Positions 44,397 through 54,054 are shown, numbered from the stretch's first letter. The stretch: 64,000 bases of DNA from Streptococcus chenjunshii (GCF_003086355.1 NZ_CP031733.1:248001-312000); one strand, 5' to 3'. Numbers and translations are program-made. Notes: a model not told the origin generated them from the letters alone.

Positions 44397-45413
44397 TTAG
44401 TGCCATTCATTTTCAGAACGGAATTCATTGGACATCATGCCAAGAATGCTCTCTTTCACATCCGCGCCTTCATATATAGCTTTATAAATAGCAGTGGTAA
44501 TAGGCATGTAAACCCCTAATTCCTGAGAAATTTCATAGGCTACCTTGGTAGTTGAAATGCCTTCAATGACCATGCCCATATTGCGTTCAATGTCTTCCAG
44601 CTTTTCTCCGCGCCCCAGCGCATCTCCTGCCCGCCAATTACGAGAGTGCACAGAAGTCCCAGTAACAATTAAATCACCTACTCCGGAAAGACCGCTGTAA
44701 GTCAGCGGATCAGCGCCCAGCTTGACCCCGAGCCGGGTAATTTCTGCCAAACCGCGTGTAATGACAGCCGCTTTGGCATTGTCGCCATAGCCCAGCCCGT
44801 GAAGGGCTCCGGCTCCGACAGCAATAATATTTTTAAGAGCTCCGGCTGTTTCAACCCCAATGACATCTGTATTGGTATAAAGCCGGAAATAATTATTGCT
44901 GAAGAGTTTCTGAACATATTTAGCGGCTTCTAAATCTTTTGAAGCTGCGGTGATTAAGGTGATATCTCGGACAATGGTTTCTTCAGCGTGGCTGGGGCCG
45001 GAAACAACCACAATCTCACTCCGGCGGTCGGCTGGGATTTCTTCTTCTAAAATGACAGACAGACGTTCATGTGTGCCAGGTTCCAAGCCTTTGGATGCGT
45101 GCATCATGATCACTTTATGATCCAAGGTTTCAGCGACTTGCTTAGCAACCAGACGTGTGACCTTTGTCGGGACAACAAAAAGGACGGCATCTGCATTGTG
45201 GAGGGCTTCCTCTAAATCAAGTGTCGCCTTTATCTTTTCATCCAGCACGATATCTTTAAAATAAAGCGTATTCTTATGCTGGGTCTTTAATTCGTCAATC
45301 TGTTCCGGCAAATTTCCCCAAAGACAAACCTCGTGCCCGTTGTCATTGAGAACTTGAGCCAGAGCAGTTCCCCATGAACCGGGCCCCAAAACAGCAATCT
45401 TTTGTTTAGTCAT
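44397..45413 (-). CDS. gpsA: Glycerol-3-phosphate dehydrogenase [NAD(P)+]
   Basis: Reduces dihydroxyacetone phosphate to sn-glycerol-3-phosphate for lipids. The 338-residue protein has the nucleotide loop [21 protein letters not shown], the catalytic Lys in [12 protein letters not shown] and [14 protein letters not shown]. The frame is open 33 residues further upstream through a repeat element; the second of two adjacent ATGs, at 45413, is preferred as AAGGAG lies 6 bases before it and the start [12 protein letters not shown] fits the family. Confidence 0.97.
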   Translation of the reverse strand: MTKQKIAVLGPGSWGTALAQVLNDNGHEVCLWGNLPEQIDELKTQHKNTLYFKDIVLDEKIKATLDLEEALHNADAVLFVVPTKVTRLVAKQVAETLDHKVIMMHASKGLEPGTHERLSVILEEEIPADRRSEIVVVSGPSHAEETIVRDITLITAASKDLEAAKYVQKLFSNNYFRLYTNTDVIGVETAGALKNIIAVGAGALHGLGYGDNAKAAVITRGLAEITRLGVKLGADPLTYSGLSGVGDLIVTGTSVHSRNWRAGDALGRGEKLEDIERNMGMVIEGISTTKVAYEISQELGVYMPITTAIYKAIYEGADVKESILGMMSNEFRSENEWH

Positions 45414-45430
45414 CATCTTCTCCTTATAAT

Positions 45431-45675
45431 AAGATACAAAGGCCGTTAAGAAATCCGTATGAAAATGACGGTAAGCCAGAAATCTCCGACTTCGTAGGCG
45501 CACCTCTGCCAAGACGACTAGAAAGCTGCGGCAGGCTGTTAAGACTGCAAAGCTTTCAGACGTCTACGGCTAGATTTTTTTGCAATAAACCCGCATCGCG
45601 ACGGACTTCATCTTTTTCACTAGGATTTTAGGCCGTGTTCAGTTCAGTAAGATACAAAGGCCGTTAAGAAATCTG
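45431..45675 (-). repeat. Dispersed leader repeat before gpsA (minus strand)
   Basis: Module A (45431-45571) and module C (45572-45675), in reverse orientation so that they read in the sense direction of gpsA. The GGCCTTTGTATCTTA tail ends 15 bases before the gpsA start. Module A is nearly identical to the copy at 39161. Confidence 0.85.
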
Positions 45676-45897
45676 GTATCTGAACGGTAATAAATACTAG
45701 GCCGACAAATTTCTTAGTTCATGTCCACAGCCAAGAACCTGTATTTATTTCATTATAACATAGGTAGACCCTTTTGTATGAGATTTTACTGGAAATAAAG
45801 GTGTTTATCTGAAACTGCTTCCTCTGCTTTGGGTCAAAAAAAGAGAGGCTGATTTTTCCTCTCTCATTCTCTTAATATTAGTTGCTGGATCGGGCAG

Positions 45898-46692
45898 TTA
45901 CTGCTCGATGTGCTGTGTCTTTGTCTGGTTCAGCCAAGCATAAGCGATACCGATGAAAAGACCGCCTCCCAGCCAGTTGCCAAAGAAAACAACAATCCAC
46001 TGACGTGCAACATTAAAGAAGGTAAAGCTGTCAATATTGGCTTTTACTGGATTAAAAGCAGCCAGCATGAATGAAGCAAAATTGGCCACCAAGTGTTCGT
46101 TAATAAGAAAGACGAACATGAAGATAGCGGAAATGGCGATAAAAATTTTAGCGCTCTCTTCTTTGAGGAGCATATAACCTAAAATAGCGATGTTGACAAA
46201 CATATTTGCCGTAATCCCTTCAATAAAATTGCTCCAGTCTGATTTAGCCAGCTTGATATTTACGGCATTGACCACAAAACTTTTATCGGTCAGATTCATA
46301 AATGAAAATGACTGATTAAACAGCCAGGCCAGAACAACTGCCCCAACAAGGTTGAACAGGGTGCAGTACAGCAAAATAACAGCAGCTTTCCGCCAGGTAA
46401 TCTGTTTATAGTAAGCTCCTGCAGTCAGATACATCATGTTGGATGTGGCCAGTTCACCGTTAAAAATCAAGACATAAACTAAGCCGATAGCAAAGATAAA
46501 TGTAAAGACAAAACGTGCTAAGGCAGGGAATCCTGCAGCAATAACATCTGCACCGATAATACCAACTGCTGTACTCATGGTCAGATAGGCGCCGGCAAAC
46601 ATAGACCGCAGCGCATAGCGAGCTAAACTTTCATCAAACAGTGCTTCTTTTTTAGCGCAGGCAGCACCGATTTTTTCCTGAAATGGGGTCAT
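45898..46692 (-). CDS. Formate/nitrite transporter family protein
   Basis: A 264-residue inner-membrane channel of the FNT family (FocA/NirC) with six helices. The segments GAYLTMSTAVG, FNGELATSNMMYLTAGAYYKQITWRKA and the FGNWLGGGLFIG motif are typical. In streptococci with pyruvate formate-lyase it probably exports formate. The ATG at 46692 follows AAAGGAG; the in-frame ATG at 46710 has none. Unlinked promoter-wise to the flavin reductase genes upstream. Confidence 0.92.
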   Translation of the reverse strand: MTPFQEKIGAACAKKEALFDESLARYALRSMFAGAYLTMSTAVGIIGADVIAAGFPALARFVFTFIFAIGLVYVLIFNGELATSNMMYLTAGAYYKQITWRKAAVILLYCTLFNLVGAVVLAWLFNQSFSFMNLTDKSFVVNAVNIKLAKSDWSNFIEGITANMFVNIAILGYMLLKEESAKIFIAISAIFMFVFLINEHLVANFASFMLAAFNPVKANIDSFTFFNVARQWIVVFFGNWLGGGLFIGIAYAWLNQTKTQHIEQ

Positions 46693-46838
46693 AAATTGCT
46701 CCTTTATCATTTTTCACAGTATTATTTCAGTAAAATTGAAGAGAGTGAAAGCAGCAAAACAAATCAATGATGCTTTATTTTGAATTCAAAGGAGTTTTGC
46801 TGTTAAGAACTGGTTTTCTTATTGGGAAACAGGCAGTA

Positions 46839-46895
46839 AAAAACTGAGAAAGGCAGATTTTCTTTGAGAAAACTGCTCTGCTTTCTCAGTTTTGA
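46839..46895. terminator. Terminator after the flavin reductase operon
   Basis: AAAACTGAGAAAGGCAG and CTGCTTTCTCAGTTTT-type arms; suits the minus-strand transcript coming from 48808 as well as the plus side. Confidence 0.8.
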
Positions 46896-46951
46896 AGATG
46901 ATACTGCAGTACCGTTAATACGGCCGGCTGCATGTGATTTCTTAGATAAGG

Positions 46952-48187
46952 TCAGTGAGCTGAGGCGCCTGAACTAGCATCGGTTGCTGCAGCGGCATTG
47001 CCTCCGCTGTCTGAAGCTCCGGAAGTGGCATCAGCCGTTCCTTGAGCTGCCGGTGCTGCTGGACTGCTGCCGCCAACTAAGCGCTGCCCGGTTTCTTTCA
47101 GATACCAGTCCAGCCAAGGTTTGAAGTTAAAGACGATTTCATTGATGCCAGCGTAAGAGCCGTCAGGATAATACATGGCTTGGTAATTGTGGGTATTAAT
47201 CACACTGTCCGGTGAACCAGGAACGATTGTTCTGACATATTCTTGATTGCCGTTGCGCAGTGTACCGATAACCCATTCAACATTTTTCATGCGAGCCGGC
47301 GGAAGAGATCCATGAACGGTTGACATGCGGTTTCCTACCTGCTCAGGCACCCGTTTGGCAAACATGGTTTCCGGATCCTGATGGGCATTATTGTAGTACA
47401 GGAACTGGTTATTATCATCAGCATAAGTCAGTTCAAAAGGCATAGCGTTTAAGAACATATTGAGCTGATTAACAGTCAGTAAACCTTGGTCAAGCTTGAC
47501 ATAGGTATCCCCTTCAACTGCGTTGACAAGTTTCGACGCCTTTTCCAGCCAGTCCGGATCGTCAGGGTCAACCTCAGTAATGCTTGTCGCAATAGGTTTT
47601 CCGCAGTCTAGATCTTCCGGTTCAATCGGTTTTGGTTTTTTCAATTGTGATACCACTCCTACATATTTGATGAAATTATCTAAGCAGGTTTCAAGAAAGG
47701 AGACGGTGCCTTCGTTGATGATATTGCCGTCTTCATCAAAAGCTTCCTTGGCCTTGCCCAGTAAAAATTCATTGCCGGGCAGCGTATAGGCATTGACACC
47801 CGGAGCATCGAGGATTTTGCGCAGATGCACCTGGGCGCGCGATGTGCCCTGATCATGGTAAGAAGCACCGACAATCATGACCGGTTTATTTTCAAAAGGA
47901 TGCAGGTTAAAGGACAGCCATTCAAGGGCACTTTTAAGAGCCGGTGTGGTGGTATGATTGTGCTCAGGTGTAGCGATAATCACACCATCTGCACGGGTAA
48001 TTTTATTATAGAGATAGCGAATAGCGAAGCTGTCTGATTGATCATCGTCCTGATTAAACATAGGGACATCTTTGATTTCAAGGACTTCCAATTCAAATTT
48101 TAATTTAAAATGCCGGCGAATGAATTCTAAGAGCATGCGGTTATATGATTGATCAGCATTCGAACCGACGATTCCGACGAATTTCAT
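46952..48187 (-). CDS. NADPH-dependent FMN reductase with C-terminal PAS-like domain
   Basis: A 411-residue protein. Residues about 1-185 are a flavodoxin-like FMN reductase ([52 protein letters not shown]). Residues about 225-370 form a second domain with [21 protein letters not shown], which resembles the PAS part of DUF438-like proteins. The last 40 residues are low-complexity Ala/Ser/Gly. Together with the shorter paralogue just upstream it may shuttle electrons to flavin acceptors. Function in detail unknown. Confidence 0.85.
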   Translation of the reverse strand: MKFVGIVGSNADQSYNRMLLEFIRRHFKLKFELEVLEIKDVPMFNQDDDQSDSFAIRYLYNKITRADGVIIATPEHNHTTTPALKSALEWLSFNLHPFENKPVMIVGASYHDQGTSRAQVHLRKILDAPGVNAYTLPGNEFLLGKAKEAFDEDGNIINEGTVSFLETCLDNFIKYVGVVSQLKKPKPIEPEDLDCGKPIATSITEVDPDDPDWLEKASKLVNAVEGDTYVKLDQGLLTVNQLNMFLNAMPFELTYADDNNQFLYYNNAHQDPETMFAKRVPEQVGNRMSTVHGSLPPARMKNVEWVIGTLRNGNQEYVRTIVPGSPDSVINTHNYQAMYYPDGSYAGINEIVFNFKPWLDWYLKETGQRLVGGSSPAAPAAQGTADATSGASDSGGNAAAATDASSGASAH

Positions 48188-48202
48188 AGCAGTTTTTCCT
48201 CC

Positions 48203-48808
48203 TTATGATAAGCTTTCCCAGTCAAAGTTTTCGGCTTCTTTCCGCAGTAAGTCCTGAGCATTTGACAGTTTAGCAGTGACCTTGACAAAGATGCGGAAGT
48301 CATCAAAAATAGCGTCTAGTTTTTGGATAGTCTCCAAATCGATCAAATTATTATCCTTGTCAAAAGCCTGTAAGGAATGCGAAAGCAGAAACTCATCCGG
48401 AAGGACATTAGCCTTCAGTTCAGGAGCGTTCAGGATTTGCCGCAGCTGGAGCTGGGCGCGTGATGAACCGAGTGTTCCGAAAGAAGCGCCTGTAATCATC
48501 ACAGGTTTGTTCAGCAGAGGGAAAATGCCGTAAGACAGCCAAGCCAGTGCATTCATCAGAACAGCAGGAATGGAGTGATCATACTCCGGTGTCCCGATGA
48601 TGACCCCGTCTGACTGTTCAATTTTAGCTGCGATTTCTGTTACAATATCAGGGATTTGCCTGTCTGCAGGTTTATTAAAAACTGGAATCTCTTTAATTTC
48701 AACCAGTTCAATATCGGCTTTATCAGCAAAGTGTTTTTCCATATATTGGAGAAGCTGGCGGTTGGTTGAACGGGCAGAGTTGGTACCAACAAGTCCAATA
48801 AGTTTCAT
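48203..48808 (-). CDS. NADPH-dependent FMN reductase
   Basis: A 201-residue flavodoxin-fold reductase: LVGTNSARSTNRQLLQYM phosphate loop and IGTPEYDHSIPAVLMNALAWLSYG. It starts the operon with the longer paralogue 15 bases downstream, and the two share the pattern GASFGTLGSSRAQLQLRQIL / [27 protein letters not shown] precedes the ATG on the minus strand. Confidence 0.92.
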   Translation of the reverse strand: MKLIGLVGTNSARSTNRQLLQYMEKHFADKADIELVEIKEIPVFNKPADRQIPDIVTEIAAKIEQSDGVIIGTPEYDHSIPAVLMNALAWLSYGIFPLLNKPVMITGASFGTLGSSRAQLQLRQILNAPELKANVLPDEFLLSHSLQAFDKDNNLIDLETIQKLDAIFDDFRIFVKVTAKLSNAQDLLRKEAENFDWESLS

Positions 48809-48913
48809 AAGACTTCCTCATTTCTTTAAGTTTTTTACTATGTTAATGATAACGTTTTCTTAAAAGGGTGTCAACTCTATGCCAAAAAAGGAAAAACATG
48901 ATAGAATAGCTGT

Positions 48914-49273
48914 ATGAAAAAAATGCTGCTGATTGCTGCCGGCTGTCTAAGCCTGCTTTTAGGTGTTCTTGGTGTTATTCTGCCGGTTTTGCCGACTACC
49001 CCCTTTCTCCTTTTGTCAGGCTATTGTTTTGCCCGCAGTTCTAAAAAGTTTGAGCGCTGGCTGAAGCAGACCAAGCTCTATCAGTTTTATGTTGCGGATT
49101 ATGCTGAAACCAAAAGCATTGCCAAAGAACGAAAAAAGAAAATTATTATTCAGATTTACCTATTGATGGGGCTGTCCGTTTGGCTGGCTCCGCTGGTCTG
49201 GGTAAAGCTTGCTTTGCTGGCTTTAACTGTATTTATCACCTATTATCTGTTCCGGGTGATTCCTGATAAATAG
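48914..49273 (+). CDS. DUF454 (YbaN-like) membrane protein
   Basis: A 119-residue membrane protein with the family pattern GVLGVILPVLPTTPFLLLSGYCFARSSKKFERWLK followed by two C-terminal helices. Function of YbaN/DUF454 proteins unknown. ATAGAAT is the -10 region directly upstream and the leader is short; ribosome binding site is not obvious. Confidence 0.88.
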   Translation: MKKMLLIAAGCLSLLLGVLGVILPVLPTTPFLLLSGYCFARSSKKFERWLKQTKLYQFYVADYAETKSIAKERKKKIIIQIYLLMGLSVWLAPLVWVKLALLALTVFITYYLFRVIPDK

Positions 49274-49328
49274 CAGGGGCTGATGGTGAATAGACTGAAT
49301 AAGAAAACGTTTTGCTATGGAGGTTAAT

Positions 49329-49775
49329 ATGTCAAAAATACGTGGTTTTGAGCTGGTATCTAGTTTTACAGATGAAGGTTTGCTGCCTAAACGGGAGACA
49401 GCTCACGCAGCAGGTTATGATCTGAAGGCTGCTGAACATACAGAAATTGCTCCCGGAGAGATTGTTTTAGTGCCTACAGGACTTAAGGCCTATATGCAGG
49501 CAGGAGAGGTGCTGTGCTTGTATGACCGCTCTTCAAATCCGCGCAAAAAAGGACTGGTCTTGATTAATTCTGTCGGTATTATTGACGGAGATTATTACAA
49601 TAACCCTGCTAATGAAGGGCATATTTTTGCACAGATGCAAAATATAACTGATAAGCCAGTAACAGTTGAGGCCGGCGAACGCCTTGTCCAAGGCATTTTC
49701 ATGCCCTTTTTAATAGCTGATGGTGACAAAGCAGACGGACTCCGCACAGGCGGTTTTGGCAGCACCGGCCAATAA
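49329..49775 (+). CDS. dut: Deoxyuridine 5'-triphosphate nucleotidohydrolase
   Basis: Hydrolyses dUTP to dUMP, keeping uracil out of DNA. The 148-residue trimeric-type dUTPase has [42 protein letters not shown] and the C-terminal [10 protein letters not shown]-loop-like motif. The ATG at 49329 with GGAGG 6 bases upstream is preferred to 49317. radA follows. Confidence 0.95.
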   Translation: MSKIRGFELVSSFTDEGLLPKRETAHAAGYDLKAAEHTEIAPGEIVLVPTGLKAYMQAGEVLCLYDRSSNPRKKGLVLINSVGIIDGDYYNNPANEGHIFAQMQNITDKPVTVEAGERLVQGIFMPFLIADGDKADGLRTGGFGSTGQ

Positions 49776-49911
49776 AGTTAGAGCAGCAGGCTGGTGTGAC
49801 AGTTTGACAATTATATCAGACCGTTTCCGCTCTTCTCAGCGGCAGTCTGTGCAGCTATTTTATGAATTTACGAAAGAGAATATAAAGCATACAAGCAGGA
49901 GGAAACACGCT

Positions 49912-51273
49912 ATCGCAAAAAAAAGAACGACTTTTGTCTGTCAGGAATGCGGCTATAATTCACCAAAATATCTGGGACGCTGTCCTAACTGCTCTTCCTG
50001 GTCCTCTTTTGTAGAGGAAGTTGAGACTGCTGAGGTTAAAAATGCCCGTGTATCTCTGACCGGACAGAAAACAAAGCCTGTTAAGCTCAATGATATTGCT
50101 GCTGTTCAGGTCAATCGAACGCAAACCGATTTAGAAGAATTTAACCGTGTCCTGGGCGGCGGTGTTGTCCCCGGCAGTTTGGTTCTGATTGGCGGCGATC
50201 CCGGCATCGGCAAATCTACCCTGCTTTTGCAGGTTTCGACTCAGCTGGCTCATAAAGGGACCGTTCTCTACGTTTCGGGAGAAGAGTCGGCCGAACAGAT
50301 TAAACTGCGCAGCGAGCGGCTGGGGAATATCGACAGTGAATTTTACCTTTATGCCGAGACCAATATGCAGCTGATTCGGTCAGAAATTGAAAAGCTTCAG
50401 CCAGATTTCTTGGTGGTTGATTCTATTCAGACTATCATGACTCCTGATATCTCCGGAGTTCAGGGGTCTGTCAGTCAGGTCCGGGAAGTAACAGCTGAGC
50501 TGATGCAGCTGGCTAAGACAAACAATATCGCTGTTTTTATTGTCGGACATGTGACCAAGGAAGGGACGCTGGCCGGACCTCGTATGCTGGAACACATGGT
50601 AGACACCGTTTTGTATTTTGAAGGGGAACGGCACCATACCTTTAGAATTTTGCGGGCAGTCAAAAACCGTTTCGGATCAACCAACGAAATCGGAATTTTT
50701 GAAATGCAGGCCTCCGGTCTTGTTGAAATTCTCAATCCCAGCCAAGTCTTTTTAGAAGAACGTTTGGATGGGGCAACTGGTTCTGCTGTCGTTGTAACGA
50801 TAGAAGGAAGCCGGCCGATTCTGGCTGAGCTGCAGGCTTTGGTTACGCCTACCGTTTTCGGCAATGCCAAACGGACAACGACCGGACTTGATTTCAACCG
50901 AGTCAGCCTGATTATGGCCGTTTTAGAAAAACGCTGCGGACTCCTGCTTCAGAATCAGGATGCCTATCTTAAATCGGCAGGCGGTGTGAGACTGGATGAA
51001 CCAGCTATTGACTTAGCTGTGGCGGTAGCACTGGCATCAAGTTATAAGGAGCAGCCGACTGATCCTAAAACAGCCTTTATTGGCGAAATCGGGCTGACCG
51101 GTGAAATCCGCCGGGTTAATCGGATTGAACAGCGGATTAAAGAAGCTGCTAAACTCGGTTTTGCCAAAATCTATGTGCCCAAAAGCTCCCTGCAGGGTGT
51201 TGAAATCCCCGAAACGATCCAAGTCATCGGTGTCAGAACGGTCGGCCAGGTGTTAACGAACGTGTTTGAGTGA
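49912..51273 (+). CDS. radA: DNA repair protein RadA, apparently with an ATC start codon
   Basis: A RecA-like ATPase that aids recombination and, in streptococci, natural transformation. It has the N-terminal zinc finger [18 protein letters not shown], Walker [11 protein letters not shown], the KNRFG motif and a C-terminal Lon-like domain. The coding frame is open to 49720, but homology begins at [13 protein letters not shown]. No ATG, GTG or TTG lies near; a perfect AGGAGG (49897-49902) sits 9 bases before ATC at 49912, so initiation at ATC is inferred, giving about 453 residues. Confidence 0.92.
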   Translation: MAKKRTTFVCQECGYNSPKYLGRCPNCSSWSSFVEEVETAEVKNARVSLTGQKTKPVKLNDIAAVQVNRTQTDLEEFNRVLGGGVVPGSLVLIGGDPGIGKSTLLLQVSTQLAHKGTVLYVSGEESAEQIKLRSERLGNIDSEFYLYAETNMQLIRSEIEKLQPDFLVVDSIQTIMTPDISGVQGSVSQVREVTAELMQLAKTNNIAVFIVGHVTKEGTLAGPRMLEHMVDTVLYFEGERHHTFRILRAVKNRFGSTNEIGIFEMQASGLVEILNPSQVFLEERLDGATGSAVVVTIEGSRPILAELQALVTPTVFGNAKRTTTGLDFNRVSLIMAVLEKRCGLLLQNQDAYLKSAGGVRLDEPAIDLAVAVALASSYKEQPTDPKTAFIGEIGLTGEIRRVNRIEQRIKEAAKLGFAKIYVPKSSLQGVEIPETIQVIGVRTVGQVLTNVFE

Positions 51274-51280
51274 GCTGGCT

Positions 51281-51340
51281 TTATGGATAAAAAATGGACT
51301 GACTTCCAACTGCTGTCGCAGCAGCCGGAGCTCAGTCGTT
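51281..51340 (+). terminator. Terminator after radA
   Basis: GGACTGACTTCC and GGAGCTCAGTC-type arms with an inner CTGCTG/CAGCAG pair, ending in TTTTTTT. Confidence 0.8.
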
Positions 51341-51439
51341 TTTTTATACAGTCAGCTTGCTATCTTCACCCTTTTATGCTATAGTAACACAAAATTAAAA
51401 CGAATGAGCAGTGTTGTCTTAAAAGATAAGGAGCAGGCC

Positions 51440-52051
51440 ATGGCTAAAAAGAAAGGTTTAAGCAGACCGGCAAAGGTGTTCTGGGGACTGCTGGCTGCGG
51501 TTCTCATCGCCATCACAGGAATTTGGGGGTACAATCGTTATATGGAAAAGAAAAAAGTTGAACAGCTCTACCAGCACGGTTTTCAGCTGCTGGAAGAACA
51601 AATTGCCACATATATCAAAGAAAATTACTCCGGTGTCCGTAAAATTGAGTTCTCGCCGATTTATATAGACGGTGACGGGCGCTTTACGATGCGAACAGCT
51701 GAAGTGGTGCCAATCCTGTACGATGAACATGGGAATAAAGCACAATTTGGTGGGAAAATAAACCATTCTGGCTATCCCAGCTATGGGATTCTTAATTATC
51801 TGCGGATAGACTGGGATATTTATGGGACAGAGATGATAGAGCTGGCTAATCAGTCCGGAGATTATGTCGAAGTGACTTACGGTCAAAGTTTGCCAGAGGT
51901 AACAAAATGGGCAGAAAATGAGGATATCGACAGCAATATCGAAGCCCTAGTAGATATAGGAAAGCTGAAAGGGATTGAAAAGTCGGCTGAGGGCAGCCCG
52001 TCAGCTGAAATCCGCTACAATGTGATGCTTAAGAAGGGGATACTCAAATAA
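51440..52051 (+). CDS. Membrane-anchored extracellular protein, candidate immunity protein of the lipase cassette
   Basis: A 203-residue protein: basic N-terminus, one helix (about 12-30; VFWGLLAAVLIAITGIWGY) and a soluble part likely outside the cell. No lipobox. The start at 51440 follows AAGGAGCAGG; the longer frame from 51266 crosses the radA terminator and is discarded. A TATAGT -10 lies at 51379. It is 17 bases ahead of the lipase-toxin gene. In the S. aureus TslA system the immunity protein is a surface lipoprotein, so a comparable role is inferred from position and topology, not from homology. Confidence 0.6.
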   Translation: MAKKKGLSRPAKVFWGLLAAVLIAITGIWGYNRYMEKKKVEQLYQHGFQLLEEQIATYIKENYSGVRKIEFSPIYIDGDGRFTMRTAEVVPILYDEHGNKAQFGGKINHSGYPSYGILNYLRIDWDIYGTEMIELANQSGDYVEVTYGQSLPEVTKWAENEDIDSNIEALVDIGKLKGIEKSAEGSPSAEIRYNVMLKKGILK

Positions 52052-52068
52052 GAAGGGAGCACCTAAAT

Positions 52069-53400
52069 ATGACACTGACAGATAAAAAGATACAGAACTT
52101 GCAGGGTGTTATTAAAAAATATGCTTCATATGAAGAGGGGGAGACATTTAAAGTTCCTAAGACAAACGAATATTACCAAGTTGTCAACAGCGTAGATGAG
52201 ACCACTCAGACTCTGGCCGTTGTTCCGGTGGACAATATCAAGGGCGATAATCCGGACTACAGCCAAACCGCTATCGTTGTGGCAGGGACCCAGCCTGGTT
52301 TTAATGAATCGACCAAAAATGCTGTCGAGGCCAGCGGGGGGTTCGGTCTGACCGACGGGAAGCTGACCGCTCAGACGGCAGATATCGACCAGTTTTATCA
52401 GGAGACGGTGGAAAAGCTGGAAGTGCATAAGGGTACAGTCTCCAACATGTCCGGTTTCAGCCAGTCCGGCCCTGGTGTGGCTAAGGTCGGCGCCAAATAC
52501 CAAGTGCCAAAGATTACCAACTTCACAGACTGGGCGGCAGCCCAAGCGGTAAAGAGCGGCGCCTTTTCTAAAAGTGAGCTGGCTTATCTGAAAGATCATG
52601 CGACAGTTTATTCGGATTCCGGGAAAGATTTGACCTATTTTGATGGCGGCAAAGGTGAGATTCCGTATGGGAAAGTGGTGGTCGTTGAAGGGACACAGGG
52701 TATCAACGACCCAATCGGCGATCATGATCCAAAGTTCTTCCACATAAAAGGAGATAAGCTGGACATTGATTACTATGTGAAGAAGGGTCAGTTTGTCTCC
52801 GGCATGACCAGAGAACAGGTGATTAAGGTGGCTAAAATGAAGGCTAAGAATGCCAAAGGCTGGGATCTGAAAGACCCCAGCACTTGGACGGACAGCACGG
52901 ACTACCGCGATTATGTTAAGGAATATAAGGAAAAATACGGCAGCTTTGCCCTTGCTGACCCTAAAGCGTTGGATTTTACGGCTGCTCAAGATCGCTTAAC
53001 CAGTCTGCGCAGTCAGCTTCAGACCGCTTCTGGTTCGCAAAAGATTTTGCTGCGTCAGGAGCTGGTCACAGCGGCAGCTCAGGCAGCACAAGCCAAGGCT
53101 GAAAGCTTTAACTTTAGGGTTAAAAGCCGCATCAATCAGAGCAAGGAAACAATTGACAGCCAGCTCAAAACTTTTGAGAGGGACATTCACAGTCTGTCTC
53201 AGCACTTATCGGAAGGAGAAGTGGCTGAATTGCTGTCGGAACTGAGCATGGATAAGGTTTGGGATGAAGGCAGTGAAGCCGCAGCGCTGGCTGAAGGTGA
53301 CCGGACCCAGGAAGAACTGACTGATTTTACTCAAAAGCTGATGGCCGGTGCGGAGGACTTAAACGCTGCCGACCAAGCGGGTGCTGAGCTGTTTCAATAA
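52069..53400 (+). CDS. Putative type VII secreted lipase-like toxin with reversed (C-terminal) targeting domain
   Basis: A 443-residue protein without signal peptide. The N-terminal part (about 40-260) looks like an alpha/beta hydrolase: AIVVAGTQPG strand, a nucleophile region SGFSQSGPG (Ser131 or Ser133), ITNFTDWAAAQA, and GDHDPKFF (His219) as candidate triad His. The C-terminal part (about 295-443) is all helical, with LRSQLQ, LKTFERDIHSL and DLNAADQAGAELF, resembling LXG/WXG-type targeting domains but at the wrong end. This order, and two small helical genes after it, match the TslA arrangement. AGAAGGGAG precedes the ATG. Confidence 0.65.
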   Translation: MTLTDKKIQNLQGVIKKYASYEEGETFKVPKTNEYYQVVNSVDETTQTLAVVPVDNIKGDNPDYSQTAIVVAGTQPGFNESTKNAVEASGGFGLTDGKLTAQTADIDQFYQETVEKLEVHKGTVSNMSGFSQSGPGVAKVGAKYQVPKITNFTDWAAAQAVKSGAFSKSELAYLKDHATVYSDSGKDLTYFDGGKGEIPYGKVVVVEGTQGINDPIGDHDPKFFHIKGDKLDIDYYVKKGQFVSGMTREQVIKVAKMKAKNAKGWDLKDPSTWTDSTDYRDYVKEYKEKYGSFALADPKALDFTAAQDRLTSLRSQLQTASGSQKILLRQELVTAAAQAAQAKAESFNFRVKSRINQSKETIDSQLKTFERDIHSLSQHLSEGEVAELLSELSMDKVWDEGSEAAALAEGDRTQEELTDFTQKLMAGAEDLNAADQAGAELFQ

Positions 53401-53409
53401 GGAGAAAAG

Positions 53410-53724
53410 ATGCTTGACCAATTAGCTAAATTAGGAACCGTTGATTTAAGCAAACTGCAGGAAGCTTATACTGAGGCGCTTAAGGCTCAGGAACGTCTGG
53501 TGATTAAAGCCGCGATAGCTGTTCAGAAGCAAAAAATCCGCGCTGAAAAGCAGCGGCTGAAAAAAGAGCTGCAGCAAGAAAAAACAGACTTGAAAACTTA
53601 TCTCTCTGCTAGCCTGCCTGCTGATTTAGGAGCTGGCTTTGAGGGGAAAGCAGCTACAGCAGCGCAGGATTTTTTAAGCAGCTTTCCCCAGCCTCAGCTG
53701 CCTAATCCTATTGTTTTAGAGTAA
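53410..53724 (+). CDS. Small helical partner protein 1 of the lipase toxin
   Basis: A 104-residue protein, helical with a Lys/Glu-rich coiled-coil (about 40-65) and a later FEGKAATAAQDFL motif, similar to the FxGxAA pattern of small WXG-like targeting partners. AAGGAG precedes the ATG, 9 bases after the toxin stop. Expected to bind the C-terminal helical domain of the toxin for export; inferred. Confidence 0.6.
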   Translation: MLDQLAKLGTVDLSKLQEAYTEALKAQERLVIKAAIAVQKQKIRAEKQRLKKELQQEKTDLKTYLSASLPADLGAGFEGKAATAAQDFLSSFPQPQLPNPIVLE

Positions 53725-53741
53725 AGAAGGAGCAAAGAGTG

Positions 53742-54053
53742 ATGAGCTATCAGTATGATGAAGCCAGTTTGACGGACACGCATTTATCAAATCAGGAGCA
53801 GTTTAGAAAGGCTGAGGCTGATATGGATGATATGCAGCAAACGCTCAGCCGGGAAACCGAAAGGCTGAACCAGTGGCTGGACCGCCTTTGCCAGTCAGAA
53901 CCTGACATAGTCAGCCAGACTAAAAGAGCTTTGGACAATGAGGAGGAGCTCCTGCAGCAGCAAATCAGCCAAGAAACAGAAACGCTGGCACAGGTTCAGA
54001 TACAGGAAGCCGGCCACTATCAGAACCTTTCTGATTTATTAAATCTCTTATAA
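53742..54053 (+). CDS. Small helical partner protein 2 of the lipase toxin
   Basis: A 103-residue, mostly coiled-coil protein with a helical hairpin (about 20-50 and 62-100) rich in Gln and Glu. It starts at 53742 with AAGGAG 9 bases upstream (a GTG directly before it adds one residue). Last gene of the cassette, closed by a terminator. Role as second chaperone-like partner is inferred from size, composition and position. Confidence 0.55.
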   Translation: MSYQYDEASLTDTHLSNQEQFRKAEADMDDMQQTLSRETERLNQWLDRLCQSEPDIVSQTKRALDNEEELLQQQISQETETLAQVQIQEAGHYQNLSDLLNLL

Positions 54054-54054
54054 A

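Noticed and set aside
45414..45512. N-terminal extension of GpsA through the repeat
   Set aside because: The upstream codons are repeat sequence, and a good ribosome binding site supports the start at 45413.
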